Below, one piece after another: positions 16,087 through 23,369 of a DNA stretch of 32,068 nt (position 1 is its first letter; each line of letters opens with the position of its first letter). A model generated the notes under the pieces. The model had not been told where the DNA came from and did not search any database. It was given only the letters and a program-made list of their open reading frames with translations. The DNA is from Deltaproteobacteria bacterium. Lineage in GTDB: Bacteria > Desulfobacterota > BSN033 > UBA1163. The stretch is taken from the NCBI GenBank assembly GCA_016875195.1, contig VGRY01000052.1, positions 1 through 32,068 on the forward strand, read 5' to 3'. The position numbers and the translations under genes were made by a program.

Positions 16087-16123
16087 CTCCCTCCTCTCTT
16101 CATATCTTTACGAGAGGAGGGAG
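16087..16123 (-). other. Perfect hairpin between dctP and dctQ (system 3)
   Basis: CTCCCTCCTCTC (16087-16098) and GAGAGGAGGGAG (16112-16123) give a 12-base perfect stem with a 13-base loop, 69 bases after the dctP stop. There is no T-run on the minus strand. It is the counterpart of the junction hairpins of systems 1 and 2. The remaining bases of this 185-base gap show nothing further. Confidence 0.65.
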
Positions 16124-16192
16124 TCAACAAGGAGTTTGTTTTCCTCACGGCTGCATCACAAGGCCTGTTATCATCTGGATGCAGGATGAAGG

Positions 16193-17233
16193 TTATTTGG
16201 GGGCATATGTCCTGCTAAGCTTGACCATCTCTTCAAAAAATGCTTTTCCTGGAAGCCCTTTACCATCCATCTTTGCGGACCATGCCTTATATTGGGGCTC
16301 TGTTGCCGATCTCCACTTTTCCATTTCCGCTGAGGGGAGATCATAGACCTGCATGCCGGCTTTCTTATGAACGTCAATCGATTTTAATGCAAGATCATCA
16401 TAAATCCCTGCCCCTTTCAATGCCACTTTTTTCCCGATCATCTCATCAACAATTTTTTGGTCTTTGGGTGACAGTTTGCTAAAGGTCTCCTTACTCATCA
16501 CGGTGACCATAATGGGGACATATGCATTGACAATGGTTGCATGTGAGGTCACCTCATGGAGACGAAAATGGAAACTGGCCGACCAAGGGGTAAAGACACC
16601 ATCAATCACTCCCCTTTTCAGCATTTCATACTGCTCGCCGACCGGCGAAGTAATCGGTGAAGCTCCGAAGGCCGAGGCTAAGTCTTTTGTCGCCGGACCG
16701 TGGACTCTTATCTTCATTCCCTTGAGGTCTGCCATGGTTCGGACGGGTTTCCTGGTAAACAACTGGCCTGGATCTCCAGCCCATATCCAACACATTTTGA
16801 CTTCAGCAAATTCTTTCCTGAATTCCGGAAACTTTTCCCAAAGTCCATACAGGGTTTCGGTGACGTGTTTCGAAGAACTGAACAGGAATGGAAGTTCCGG
16901 ACCTTCTGAAAGTGGCAGTCGCCCGGGAGAGTATGCGGGAAGTGTGTAAACGAAATCGGCAATCCCGGTTACCACCGAATCATAAAGGTCCGCCGGCTTG
17001 GCTAAAGTTGACCCCGGGTAAATGGTTATTTTCACCCTGCCTTCTGTTGCCTTCTCAATCTCTTTCGTCAATGGGTCAATCACCTCGGCATGCATGGCAT
17101 GCGAGGTAGGCACAAAGTGCCCCCATTTTAACTCAACGGGTTTCGTTTGAGCATGTAAAGCGGTTAAAGAGACTGCCACGAAAAATACCGACATCATGCA
17201 TACACAAACAGCCATCATCTTTTTCTTTTCCAT
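16193..17233 (-). CDS. dctP: TRAP transporter substrate-binding protein, DctP family (system 3)
   Basis: 346 residues. MEKKKMMAVCVCMMSVFFVAVSLTALHA-Q is a signal peptide. Family motifs are YDSVVTGIADFVYTLPAYSPGRLPLSEGPELPFL (about 85-118), MKIRVHGPATKDLASAFGASPI (about 175-196; the Arg of MKIR is the usual carboxylate contact) and GEQYEMLKRGVIDGVFTPW (about 200-218). GGAGGAAATT precedes the ATG. The gene lies 186 bases downstream of the Por beta gene on the same strand; no terminator was seen in between, so one transcript is possible. Confidence 0.94.
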   Translation of the reverse strand: MEKKKMMAVCVCMMSVFFVAVSLTALHAQTKPVELKWGHFVPTSHAMHAEVIDPLTKEIEKATEGRVKITIYPGSTLAKPADLYDSVVTGIADFVYTLPAYSPGRLPLSEGPELPFLFSSSKHVTETLYGLWEKFPEFRKEFAEVKMCWIWAGDPGQLFTRKPVRTMADLKGMKIRVHGPATKDLASAFGASPITSPVGEQYEMLKRGVIDGVFTPWSASFHFRLHEVTSHATIVNAYVPIMVTVMSKETFSKLSPKDQKIVDEMIGKKVALKGAGIYDDLALKSIDVHKKAGMQVYDLPSAEMEKWRSATEPQYKAWSAKMDGKGLPGKAFFEEMVKLSRTYAPK

Positions 17234-17419
17234 AATTTCCTCCTTAATCCAACGAAATGGTTAATTTTACCTCATGTTCTCTTAGGTCTACAATGGTTGA
17301 TTCATCTCCCCTTCAAGCCTCACCTCCTCTGGGATGATATCCTCTTTTACAAGAATGCGAAAGACAACCAAAATGCAATGTCTGCCCTTCCATACGCCCT
17401 AAAATGGACAGGGCCATCA

Positions 17420-18304
17420 TCATTTTTTTGAGGCAAAACGGCTTGCCTTCTGTTTTAACCTCTCCCACTCCTCATCCACATCCATCTGAACCTGACGTAT
17501 CTGTTCTTCATTCAGGTGTTTAAATCTTCCCTGTTTCAGGAGATATTCCTGCACAGGAAGGCTCCGTGGCTCATGATTCAGGGTATATCGTCTTCCATCC
17601 TCCACCTCGTAAAGAGGGAAAACATTCGTTTCAACGGCAAGAATGGACAATTCCGGCGCGAGATCAGAAGGGGTCCTCCAGCCGGTCGGGCAGGGAACGA
17701 GAAGGTGAATAAATTTTGTTCCACGGATGCTCTTTGCTTTGACGATCTTTTGTTGAAGATCACGGGGAAAACCAATCGTGGCCGTTGCCGAATACGGATT
17801 GTAATGCGCCGCCATGATCTCCATGATGTTCTTCTTGCGCCGGGGGTTCCCCTCGGGAGTGGTTCCTGTCCAGGCATAGGAAGGCGTTGCGGAGCTTACC
17901 TGGATGCCCGTGTTCATATAGGCTTCATTATCGAGGCAGACGTAGATAATATCATCGTTGTTCTTGGTCACGCCTGAAAGAGCGGCCAACCCAATATCGT
18001 AAGTCCCTCCATCTCCCGCAAAGGCCACCACTTGAATCTCGTCCTTACCCTGAATTTTAAGGGCATTGGCAATTCCTGCCGCTGTCGGGGCCGCAATTTC
18101 AAAAGCCGAATGGAAGGTCGGAACGCCGTAAGCCGTGTTCGGATAGACGCCACCGATCGATCCTTCACAGGAAGGAACGATCACAGCAATGGTTTTGGGC
18201 CCCATCGCTTGAAAAACCAGCTTCATGCCAGCGGCCAGCCCACAGCCCGCACATGCAGCATGGCCGGTTCTTAAAAAATTGGGTTGTTGTTCCTGAAAAA
18301 CCAT
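17420..18304 (-). CDS. porB: 2-oxoacid:ferredoxin oxidoreductase, beta subunit (TPP-binding)
   Basis: 294 residues. This subunit holds thiamine diphosphate and a [4Fe-4S] cluster in enzymes that convert a 2-oxoacid plus CoA to acyl-CoA, CO2 and reduced ferredoxin. Seen: GHAACAGCG with Cys 18 and 21, a third Cys at 46, the fourth at 205 (VPCPTGW), and the TPP/Mg motif GDGGTYDIG (97-105) with Asn 126 and Asn 131. The start at 18304 is chosen because GGGAGAACGGG lies upstream and the product starts at the family boundary; the upstream in-frame extension lies in the repeat. The fold is pyruvate-synthase type, but subunits for pyruvate, 2-oxoisovalerate, aryl-glyoxylates and 2-oxoglutarate are hard to separate by eye. 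Confidence 0.9.
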   Translation of the reverse strand: MVFQEQQPNFLRTGHAACAGCGLAAGMKLVFQAMGPKTIAVIVPSCEGSIGGVYPNTAYGVPTFHSAFEIAAPTAAGIANALKIQGKDEIQVVAFAGDGGTYDIGLAALSGVTKNNDDIIYVCLDNEAYMNTGIQVSSATPSYAWTGTTPEGNPRRKKNIMEIMAAHYNPYSATATIGFPRDLQQKIVKAKSIRGTKFIHLLVPCPTGWRTPSDLAPELSILAVETNVFPLYEVEDGRRYTLNHEPRSLPVQEYLLKQGRFKHLNEEQIRQVQMDVDEEWERLKQKASRFASKK

Positions 18305-18323
18305 TCCCGTTCTCCCCTTAAAC

Positions 18324-18445
18324 ATTTGTGTTATCTTTGAAATTCCAAATATCAAATCCAAATGACTGAATGATTTGTTTTAGAATTCGAATTTTGGTCA
18401 TTAAAGTTTATTTGGAGCTTGGTGTTTGAAATTTGGTATTTCCCC
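18324..18445. repeat. Hairpin of degenerate AAATTCCAAAT-type short repeats
   Basis: It occupies the porA-porB gap. GAAATTCCAAATATCAAATCC (about 18338-18359 region) pairs imperfectly with GTGTTTGAAATTTGGTATTTC (about 18421-18441). Between are further AATTCGAA/TTTTGGTCATT units. An AT-rich relative, in layout, of the elements at 2745, 10238, 26120, 28455 and 31556. Confidence 0.65.
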
Positions 18446-18453
18446 TTTTGGGG

Positions 18454-19605
18454 CTATTCTTCCATAATCCACACCGGTTGATCCAGGGGTTCCGTTCGTT
18501 CCATCGCATCCAAAGCAATCCTCTGGATCAACTCCGGATTCACATCCGTCCCTCCTACTCCGGCAATATAGTTATAAATGTATGGACGGTCCTCGGAATG
18601 TACCAGGGCCGCTTTCAATTCCTGACAGAAGATCCCTCCGCTTCCCATTGAATTGTTCCGGTCAATGACCGCGATCTTCTTCTTTCCGGCCAGTACCTGT
18701 TGAAGAGCCTCGTTTGGGAATGGTCTGAAAAGGCGTATTTTTAACAATCCTACAGAATGTCCTTGCTCTCTAAGGAAACGGATCGCCAGCCTGGCAGTGG
18801 ATGTGATGGAGCCAGCCGTTACAATCACCACCTCTGCATCTTCCATGGCAACAGACTCAACGATGCCATAGCCTCTTCCGAAGACTTCCTTGAATTCCTT
18901 ATCCACACGCACCGCAACTTCTTTTACGGAATCCATCGAGACCTGAGCCATATGCCTATATTTCCGATATAATTCCGAGGTAACCACGGTCATGAGAAAC
19001 CCAGGTTTTTCAACATCGAATCGATGAGGAAGATCCAACGGTGGAAGGAAGTGATCCACGGCATCCTGATCTGGGATCTCCACAGGCTCCATGAAGTGAG
19101 AAACCAAAAAGGCCTCGAGGTTAACCATTGCAGGCAAAAAAACCTGTTCTGAGATCTTATAGGCCTGAATCACGCTATCAAGCGCCTCCTGGCCATTTTC
19201 GCAATAGAACTGAATCCATCCGGTATCTCTCTGAGAGAGACTATCCAACTGGTCCGCCCAGAACCCCCAGGGAGCTGCGATGATGCGATTCACATTGGCC
19301 ATGACCACCGGTGTTCGACATCCGGCGGCAAAATGGAGCATTTCGTGCATGAGCGCAAGCCCCTGGGACGACGTGGCCGTAAAGGTCCTCACCCCGGTTA
19401 AGGAAGCCGCAATACATGAGGCCATGGCCGAATGCTCAGACTCGGTTCGCATCATGATCCCTTTCAGCACACCGGTTGCTTCCCATTCGGAAAGCTTCTC
19501 GTAGATGGGCGTCTGAGGTGTAATCGGATAGGCCGCAATTAAGGGAGTGCGACTGAGCTTAACCGCTTGGGCCACGGCATGGTTTCCGGTCATGAATTCT
19601 TTCAT
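18454..19605 (-). CDS. porA: 2-oxoacid:ferredoxin oxidoreductase, alpha subunit
   Basis: 383 residues. This is the subunit that completes the thiamine diphosphate site. Seen: MTGNHAVAQAVKLSRTPLIAAYPITPQTPIYEKLSEW at the N-terminus (YPITPQTP is the diagnostic motif), TESEHSAMASCIAASLTGVRTFTATSSQGLALMHEML (about 53-89, with the catalytic-site Glu of TESEH), then VVTAGSIT, KIRLFRPFPNEAL and the VIDRNNSMGSGG segment of domain III. The start at 19605 is chosen because it overlaps the preceding stop by 4 bases (ATGA); an upstream in-frame start would overlap that gene by 61 bases. Substrate unproven. Confidence 0.92.
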   Translation of the reverse strand: MKEFMTGNHAVAQAVKLSRTPLIAAYPITPQTPIYEKLSEWEATGVLKGIMMRTESEHSAMASCIAASLTGVRTFTATSSQGLALMHEMLHFAAGCRTPVVMANVNRIIAAPWGFWADQLDSLSQRDTGWIQFYCENGQEALDSVIQAYKISEQVFLPAMVNLEAFLVSHFMEPVEIPDQDAVDHFLPPLDLPHRFDVEKPGFLMTVVTSELYRKYRHMAQVSMDSVKEVAVRVDKEFKEVFGRGYGIVESVAMEDAEVVIVTAGSITSTARLAIRFLREQGHSVGLLKIRLFRPFPNEALQQVLAGKKKIAVIDRNNSMGSGGIFCQELKAALVHSEDRPYIYNYIAGVGGTDVNPELIQRIALDAMERTEPLDQPVWIMEE

Positions 19606-21332
19606 AAGGTTATTCTCATCTCCACCACTGCCCTTGGGCAGGCTTTGGCACAAGTTCCACATCCTTTGCAGTGGCTGAAATCCACGGTTCTCGTCCTGGA
19701 GAATGGGTCCAGTGAAACCACCCCCTCAGGACAGAAGAAGTAACAGTTATAGCAATAATTACAGGTGCCACAGGAAAAACATCTCGACGCTGAAAAACGG
19801 GCTTCATCCGCTCGCAACCCCATATTCACCTCTGAAAAATTCTTGAGCGTTTTTGCCCGACTCCGTTTTCGAATCTTCACTCTCTGGCTCGGCTTAAAAT
19901 AGAGAGGGTTCATCTGTTGATAGGTGGCCACGCCTTTTGGTTCAGCCCGGGTTTCTCCCTCTCTAACCGAAAGATAGGAGGCCATCGAGAGGGAGCCACG
20001 GTTTCCGACCTTAATCCTTGAAAGGATGGCTTCGTCTGAGTCGCCTCGAAGAAAAAGATCAATAGAGATGGCCGCTCTTTTCCCTGAAGCGATGGCCGTT
20101 GCAATGGTTCGGGGTTGATCCACAGCGTCTCCTCCTGCAAACACTTTCGGGGAGGGATTGAAACCAACGAGGCCATCTCTAACAAAACCTTTTGGAATCC
20201 AGGAGAGGTCCACCTGCTCACCCACAGCGGTGATCACATCATCCGTCTCAAGCGTCAGAAACTTCCCCTTGATAGGAATGGCCCTGGGCCGTCCTCCCTC
20301 GTCCAAGCCGCCAAGCTTCATGCGTTGAAAAGTAACGGCCAATCTCCTCTTCTGCCCCTGCTTGATCTTTACGGGTTGAACGAGGAATTCAAATCGCATA
20401 CCTTCTCCTTCTGCTTCATGAATTTCGTCCTTGATCGCAGGCATCTCGTTTCGGGTCCTCCGATAGGCAATCGTCACCTTCGAACCAAGGCGCAGGGCCG
20501 ATCGAGCCACATCCATAGCCGTATTGCCACCACCAATCACAAGGGTCTCTTTCCCTAAACGGATCTTCTCTTTCGAATTGATTCGCTCTAAAAATTCCCC
20601 TCCCTTCCAAACCCTCTTCATCGCTTCGCCTTCGATCTTAAGGGAGACGTTCAACCCCGCTCCTGGAGAGAGATAGATCGCATCAAATCGGTCCAGATCC
20701 TCAACGGGCACATCCCTGCCAATAGCTACGCCTGTTTTCAACTCGATGGGAAGGCTCAAGATTCTACGTATCTCTTTCTTCAGGATCGATTTGGGAACGC
20801 GATATTCCGGAATTCCCCATCGCAATACTCCCCCGAGTTCTTTCTTGGATTCAAATAGGGTGACGCGATGGCCGAGGATCGAAAGAAAATAAGCGCAGGA
20901 AAGGCCTGAAGGGCCTCCTCCCACGACGGCGATGCTCTTTACGGATTCCCCACAGGGAATGGGCTGGATCTGATCAATCTCGATGGAAGCTCGATCCGAG
21001 ACATACCTTTCCAATGCCTGGATGGATACCGATTCATCATATTGAGACCGATTGCAGTTGGCTTCGCAGGGATGGAAGCATGCCCTTCCGCAAACACCCG
21101 GCAACGGATTTTCCCTCAAGACAGAAAAAAAGGCTTCCTCTTCCCTTCCTTCGCTCATCAAATAGAGAAATTCAGGGATATTGATCCCCGCAGGGCATGC
21201 CTCCTGGCATGGAGCAATCATGAAATTCGTATAAGGCTTTTGAAAACCCCATTTCCCTGTTTCAATGACAGCCGTACTCCCGTAAGAGATGGGGATGAGT
21301 AACTCATTTAACCGATCCGGATGGATGTTCAT
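19602..21332 (-). CDS. FAD/NAD(P)H oxidoreductase (GltD-like) fused to a ferredoxin domain
   Basis: 576 residues. Order: N-terminal Fe-S region with Cys 42, 46, 81, 85, 89 and 93 (PCQEACPAG...CGRACFHPCEANC); FAD site VVGGGPSGLS (137-146); NAD(P) site VIGGGNTAMD (265-274); second FAD motif VFAGGDAVDQPRTIATAIASG; C-terminal double-cluster ferredoxin with Cys 518, 521, 524, 527, 530, 534 and Cys 555, 558, 561, 565. GltD-type subunits move electrons between NAD(P)H and Fe-S chains. Placed between gamma and alpha subunits with 4-base overlaps on both sides, it probably replaces the small PorD ferredoxin and connects the oxidoreductase to NAD(P). Similar flavin subunits occur in phenylglyoxylate and NADP-linked 2-oxoglutarate oxidoreductases. 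Confidence 0.9.
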   Translation of the reverse strand: MNIHPDRLNELLIPISYGSTAVIETGKWGFQKPYTNFMIAPCQEACPAGINIPEFLYLMSEGREEEAFFSVLRENPLPGVCGRACFHPCEANCNRSQYDESVSIQALERYVSDRASIEIDQIQPIPCGESVKSIAVVGGGPSGLSCAYFLSILGHRVTLFESKKELGGVLRWGIPEYRVPKSILKKEIRRILSLPIELKTGVAIGRDVPVEDLDRFDAIYLSPGAGLNVSLKIEGEAMKRVWKGGEFLERINSKEKIRLGKETLVIGGGNTAMDVARSALRLGSKVTIAYRRTRNEMPAIKDEIHEAEGEGMRFEFLVQPVKIKQGQKRRLAVTFQRMKLGGLDEGGRPRAIPIKGKFLTLETDDVITAVGEQVDLSWIPKGFVRDGLVGFNPSPKVFAGGDAVDQPRTIATAIASGKRAAISIDLFLRGDSDEAILSRIKVGNRGSLSMASYLSVREGETRAEPKGVATYQQMNPLYFKPSQRVKIRKRSRAKTLKNFSEVNMGLRADEARFSASRCFSCGTCNYCYNCYFFCPEGVVSLDPFSRTRTVDFSHCKGCGTCAKACPRAVVEMRITL

Positions 21333-21892
21333 TGTGGGTTTGGTTCCTTTGCTCCGTAGATTTTCGTCTGTTTGTAAGCTTCCACGGCAGCTTCAATATT
21401 CTTTTCGACCTTGGAGGGAGCCATGCTCCGGATGGCTTCTGTCAAGGCCTCCATCCTGATCAAGTTCGTCAAACGGACATAGGCTCCCAACATCGCCGTA
21501 TTAAACGTGTCTCCTAACCCGACCTCCCTGGCAATGGCGCTGGCATGGATCAAACCAATCTTAAATTTTCTCCATCCCTCAAAGAATCCTATCTCCCGGC
21601 TCGTATTGACCAGAAGGATCCCATCGGGTTTCAGTTCTTGAGAGATCTCGTTCTCATCGGCTAATGAGAGATCGAACAGGACAACCTGGTCCGGGTGCTT
21701 GATTTGGCATTTGAGTAGAATCGGTTGATCATCCACACGCAAAAACCCAAACACTGGAGCGCCCCTCCGTTCTGATCCAAAGAGAGAAAAAGACTGAGGG
21801 TATTTCCCCTCCAGAAAAAAAGCTCTTCCCAATATCTCCGAAGCGACAACCGCTCCCTGCCCTCCACGGCCTCTAAACTTAATCTCGATCAT
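21329..21892 (-). CDS. porG: 2-oxoacid:ferredoxin oxidoreductase, gamma subunit
   Basis: 187 residues, the normal size for PorG. The N-terminal MIEIKFRGRGGQGAVVASEILGRAF is the family hallmark, followed by FSLFGSERRGAPVFGFLRVDD and, near the C-terminus, GDTFNTAMLGAYVRL. The subunit forms the core with alpha and beta and contributes to the CoA site. It is the first gene of the unit; its stop overlaps the next start by 4 bases (ATGA). Only a distant GAGGAAAC stands ahead of the ATG. A 431-base repeat-filled gap lies upstream. Confidence 0.9.
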   Translation of the reverse strand: MIEIKFRGRGGQGAVVASEILGRAFFLEGKYPQSFSLFGSERRGAPVFGFLRVDDQPILLKCQIKHPDQVVLFDLSLADENEISQELKPDGILLVNTSREIGFFEGWRKFKIGLIHASAIAREVGLGDTFNTAMLGAYVRLTNLIRMEALTEAIRSMAPSKVEKNIEAAVEAYKQTKIYGAKEPNPQ

Positions 21893-22101
21893 AAAATCAA
21901 CTCGTTTCCTCTTCGGTCTCTACAAAGTGTCGTAATATCAACAATCCATTTCTTTCAATTATTAACAGTCTCATAATAGAATGGATGCCACCAACGATCT
22001 TATAGCTGCAATCTATAACCCCAATTGAGTGAAAAATAATTACCTCTTTCAGATATTTCTCTGATGGATAGGCTACTTCAGAGAGGTTTAAGCTTCATTT
22101 T

Positions 22102-22183
22102 AAAATCCCCCTAAATCCCCCTTTTACAAAGGGGGATAATAATGGGTTCTCCCCTTTAGCAAAGGGGAGTTAGAGGGGATTTT
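22102..22183. repeat. C-rich/G-rich palindromic element
   Basis: Outer arms AAAATCCCCCTAAATCCCCC and GGGGAGTTAGAGGGGATTTT are complementary, with an inner TTTACAAAGGGGG / CCCCTTTAGCAAAGGGG pair. A member of the dispersed C-rich family, here inside MITE-like copy 1. Confidence 0.7.
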
Positions 22184-22216
22184 CCAAAAATTATGGCTCA
22201 ATTGGGGTATAACAAT

Positions 22217-22298
22217 AACTCCCCCTCCCCCCTCTTAACCTAAGAGGGGAATATATTCATTCCTCCCCTTGAGATAAGGGGAGGTTAGGTGGGGTTAT
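22217..22298. repeat. C-rich/G-rich palindromic element
   Basis: TAACTCCCCCTCCCCCCTC...TTAACCTAAGAGGGG followed by CCTCCCCTTGAGATAAGGGGAGG and GGTGGGGTTA; the outer TAAC/GTTA arms close the palindrome. Inside MITE-like copy 1, adjacent to the element at 22102. Confidence 0.7.
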
Positions 22299-22323
22299 GT
22301 ATAGACTATTTTTAAGACTCTTA

Positions 22324-22998
22324 TTATGACACAGTTTCCTCTTTAAACGCATATTTCAGGATATCTTTTTTCGATTGTTGGAGGTGAAACTGGATCGCCC
22401 GATTCACCTCTGCCAAATCCTTTTTTTTGATCGCCTCAAGGATTCCTCTGTGCCCCTCAATGGCCCTCACGACATTGTCAACTAAATAAATGGATTCGAC
22501 TCGATACCTTAACATATGACGTCTCAACGTCTGGGATAATTCAAGGAGACGCTGGCTTCCGCTATGTTTGGCAATGATCTCATGAAAACGGGCATCCAGA
22601 TCGATAAATGCCTTTGGCCTTTTGCTTGTGACCTCCTTTTCGGAGAGACGAATATTCTCCCCCAGTTCCTCGATCAGTTTCAGACGTGCTTTGGCTATAG
22701 CCCACTGGGTTCCTAACATTTCGATGACAGCCCGGATTTCACAGATCTCCTCAACCTCCTGCTCACTGATGGGCTTGACCACATACCCTACCCTTGGGAT
22801 CGATTTGATCAGGCCTTCCATTTCAAGATTATGAAGCGCTTCCCTGACAGGTGTCCGGGATGTACCGATCTCCTGTGCGATCTTGGCCTCAATCAGATGT
22901 TCATGAGGAGGGATCTCTCCCCCTAAGAGTCTCTCACGTAAATAGTCATAAACCTTTTTCCGGATAGTCTTGGGGTTCTTTATAACCAGCCTTCTCAC
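22324..22998 (-). CDS. GntR-family transcriptional regulator, FadR/FCD subfamily
   Basis: 224 residues. Residues about 10-75 are the winged helix (KVYDYLRERLLGGEIPPHEHLIEAKIAQEIGTSRTPVREALHNLEMEGLIKSIPRVGYVV), the rest an all-helical FCD domain with the metal/ligand-site pattern D..FH (about 131-136), H of EGHRGIL (about 183) and RAIQFHLQQS (about 205). FCD regulators respond to small carboxylates such as lactate, glycolate or pyruvate. The start is GTG at 22998 with no ribosome site; the -10 box at 23006-23011 would place the transcript start at or next to the GTG, so the mRNA may be leaderless. Divergent from the LarA-like gene, which it probably controls. Confidence 0.92.
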   Translation of the reverse strand: MRRLVIKNPKTIRKKVYDYLRERLLGGEIPPHEHLIEAKIAQEIGTSRTPVREALHNLEMEGLIKSIPRVGYVVKPISEQEVEEICEIRAVIEMLGTQWAIAKARLKLIEELGENIRLSEKEVTSKRPKAFIDLDARFHEIIAKHSGSQRLLELSQTLRRHMLRYRVESIYLVDNVVRAIEGHRGILEAIKKKDLAEVNRAIQFHLQQSKKDILKYAFKEETVS

Positions 22999-23000
22999 GA

Positions 23001-23015
23001 GGTGTACTGTACCCC
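23001..23015. promoter_or_regulatory. Possible GntR operator over the gntR -10 box
   Basis: GGTGTACTGTACCCC is a near-palindrome centred on the T (GTAC-T-GTAC core), overlapping the gntR -10 box, where binding would give autorepression. GntR/FCD sites are usually short palindromes of this kind. It is called on symmetry and position only. Confidence 0.4.
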
Positions 23016-23035
23016 AGTTTATTTTAATTTGTCAA
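23006..23035 (-). promoter_or_regulatory. Sigma70-like promoter of gntR
   Basis: On the minus strand TTGACA (23035-23030), an 18-base spacer and TACAGT (23011-23006). The -35 box is part of the inverted repeat TTGTCAAT (23029-23036) / ATTGACAA (23047-23054), whose other arm carries the -35 of the divergent promoter. Confidence 0.6.
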
Positions 23036-23047
23036 TACCTTTAAAAA

Positions 23048-23076
23048 TTGACAACCGCTCAATTTTACTCTATCAT
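23048..23076 (+). promoter_or_regulatory. Sigma70-like promoter toward the LarA-like gene
   Basis: TTGACA (23048-23053), a 17-base spacer and TATCAT (23071-23076). The start codon is about 290 bases further on, so the transcript would carry the whole MITE-like copy 2 in its leader. The -35 boxes of the two divergent promoters are only 12 bases apart, suited to joint control by one bound regulator. Confidence 0.55.
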
Positions 23077-23102
23077 TTTATATATTATCAATGATCTGAT
23101 AG

Positions 23103-23351
23103 CTATTAAGAGTCTCAAAATAGTACATACATGGCAGCCAGGGCCCAAAAGACTCATAACCCCACCTAACCCCCCCTTATTTTTCCGCCCAGAGCGGATC
23201 CGCCTCTGGCGGAAAGGGGAGGAACAAACCCCCCTCTTAAAATAAGTCGTTGCGACTCGAAACCGAGAGGGGGAAAGGGGGAGTTATTTTATCTATTGGA
23301 AGGCTTAAGTTCATTTAAATAATGTCTATTCTATTATGAGACTGTTAATAA
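23103..23351 (+). mobile_element. MITE-like element, copy 2, with terminal inverted repeats and C-rich palindrome
   Basis: The left end 23103-23123 (core TATTAAGAGTCTCAAAATAG) and right end 23331-23351 (reverse complement core TATTAACAGTCTCATAATAG) match at 18 of 21 positions. The interior holds a C-rich palindrome (23157-23290) with a further inverted pair CCGCCCAGAGCGGATCCG / CCGCCTCTGGCGG near 23186-23212. It lies in the leader of the LarA-like gene and ends 18 bases before its start codon. Copy 1 at 21959-22327 is inverted relative to it, and the two flank gntR. Confidence 0.65.
23157..23290. repeat. C-rich/G-rich palindromic element
   Basis: ATAACCCCACCTAACCCCCC at the left and GGGGGAAAGGGGGAGTTAT at the right are complementary arms; the CCCCCCTCTTAAAATAAG / GAGAGGGGG pair lies inside. 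A longer member of the dispersed family, inside MITE-like copy 2. Confidence 0.65.
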
Positions 23352-23369
23352 TTTAAAGGAGTCAACAGA

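Larger units (their letters stand above)
21959..22327 (-). mobile_element. MITE-like element, copy 1, with terminal inverted repeats and C-rich palindromes
   Basis: No gene is seen in this 431-base gap. Its ends are imperfect inverted repeats: 21959-21979 (TTATTAACAGTCTCATAATA...) and about 22306-22326 (reverse complement TAATAAGAGTCTTAAAAATA...). The 21959-21979 end is identical, in reverse, to 23331-23351 of copy 2. Inside are two C-rich/G-rich palindromes, 22102-22183 and 22217-22298. The right end touches the stop region of gntR. Any por promoter must lie in or beside this element. Confidence 0.65.

Noticed and set aside
19606..19662. Earlier start for the Por alpha gene
   Set aside because: It would overlap the preceding gene by 61 bases and adds residues with no family similarity; the ATGA overlap start at 19605 is usual for coupled genes.
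22102..22298. Set of simple Rho-independent terminators for por or gntR
   Set aside because: Palindromic and G-rich, but without T-runs after the stems, and the same motif is found inside genes and leaders. They may terminate incidentally, but are better described as repeats.
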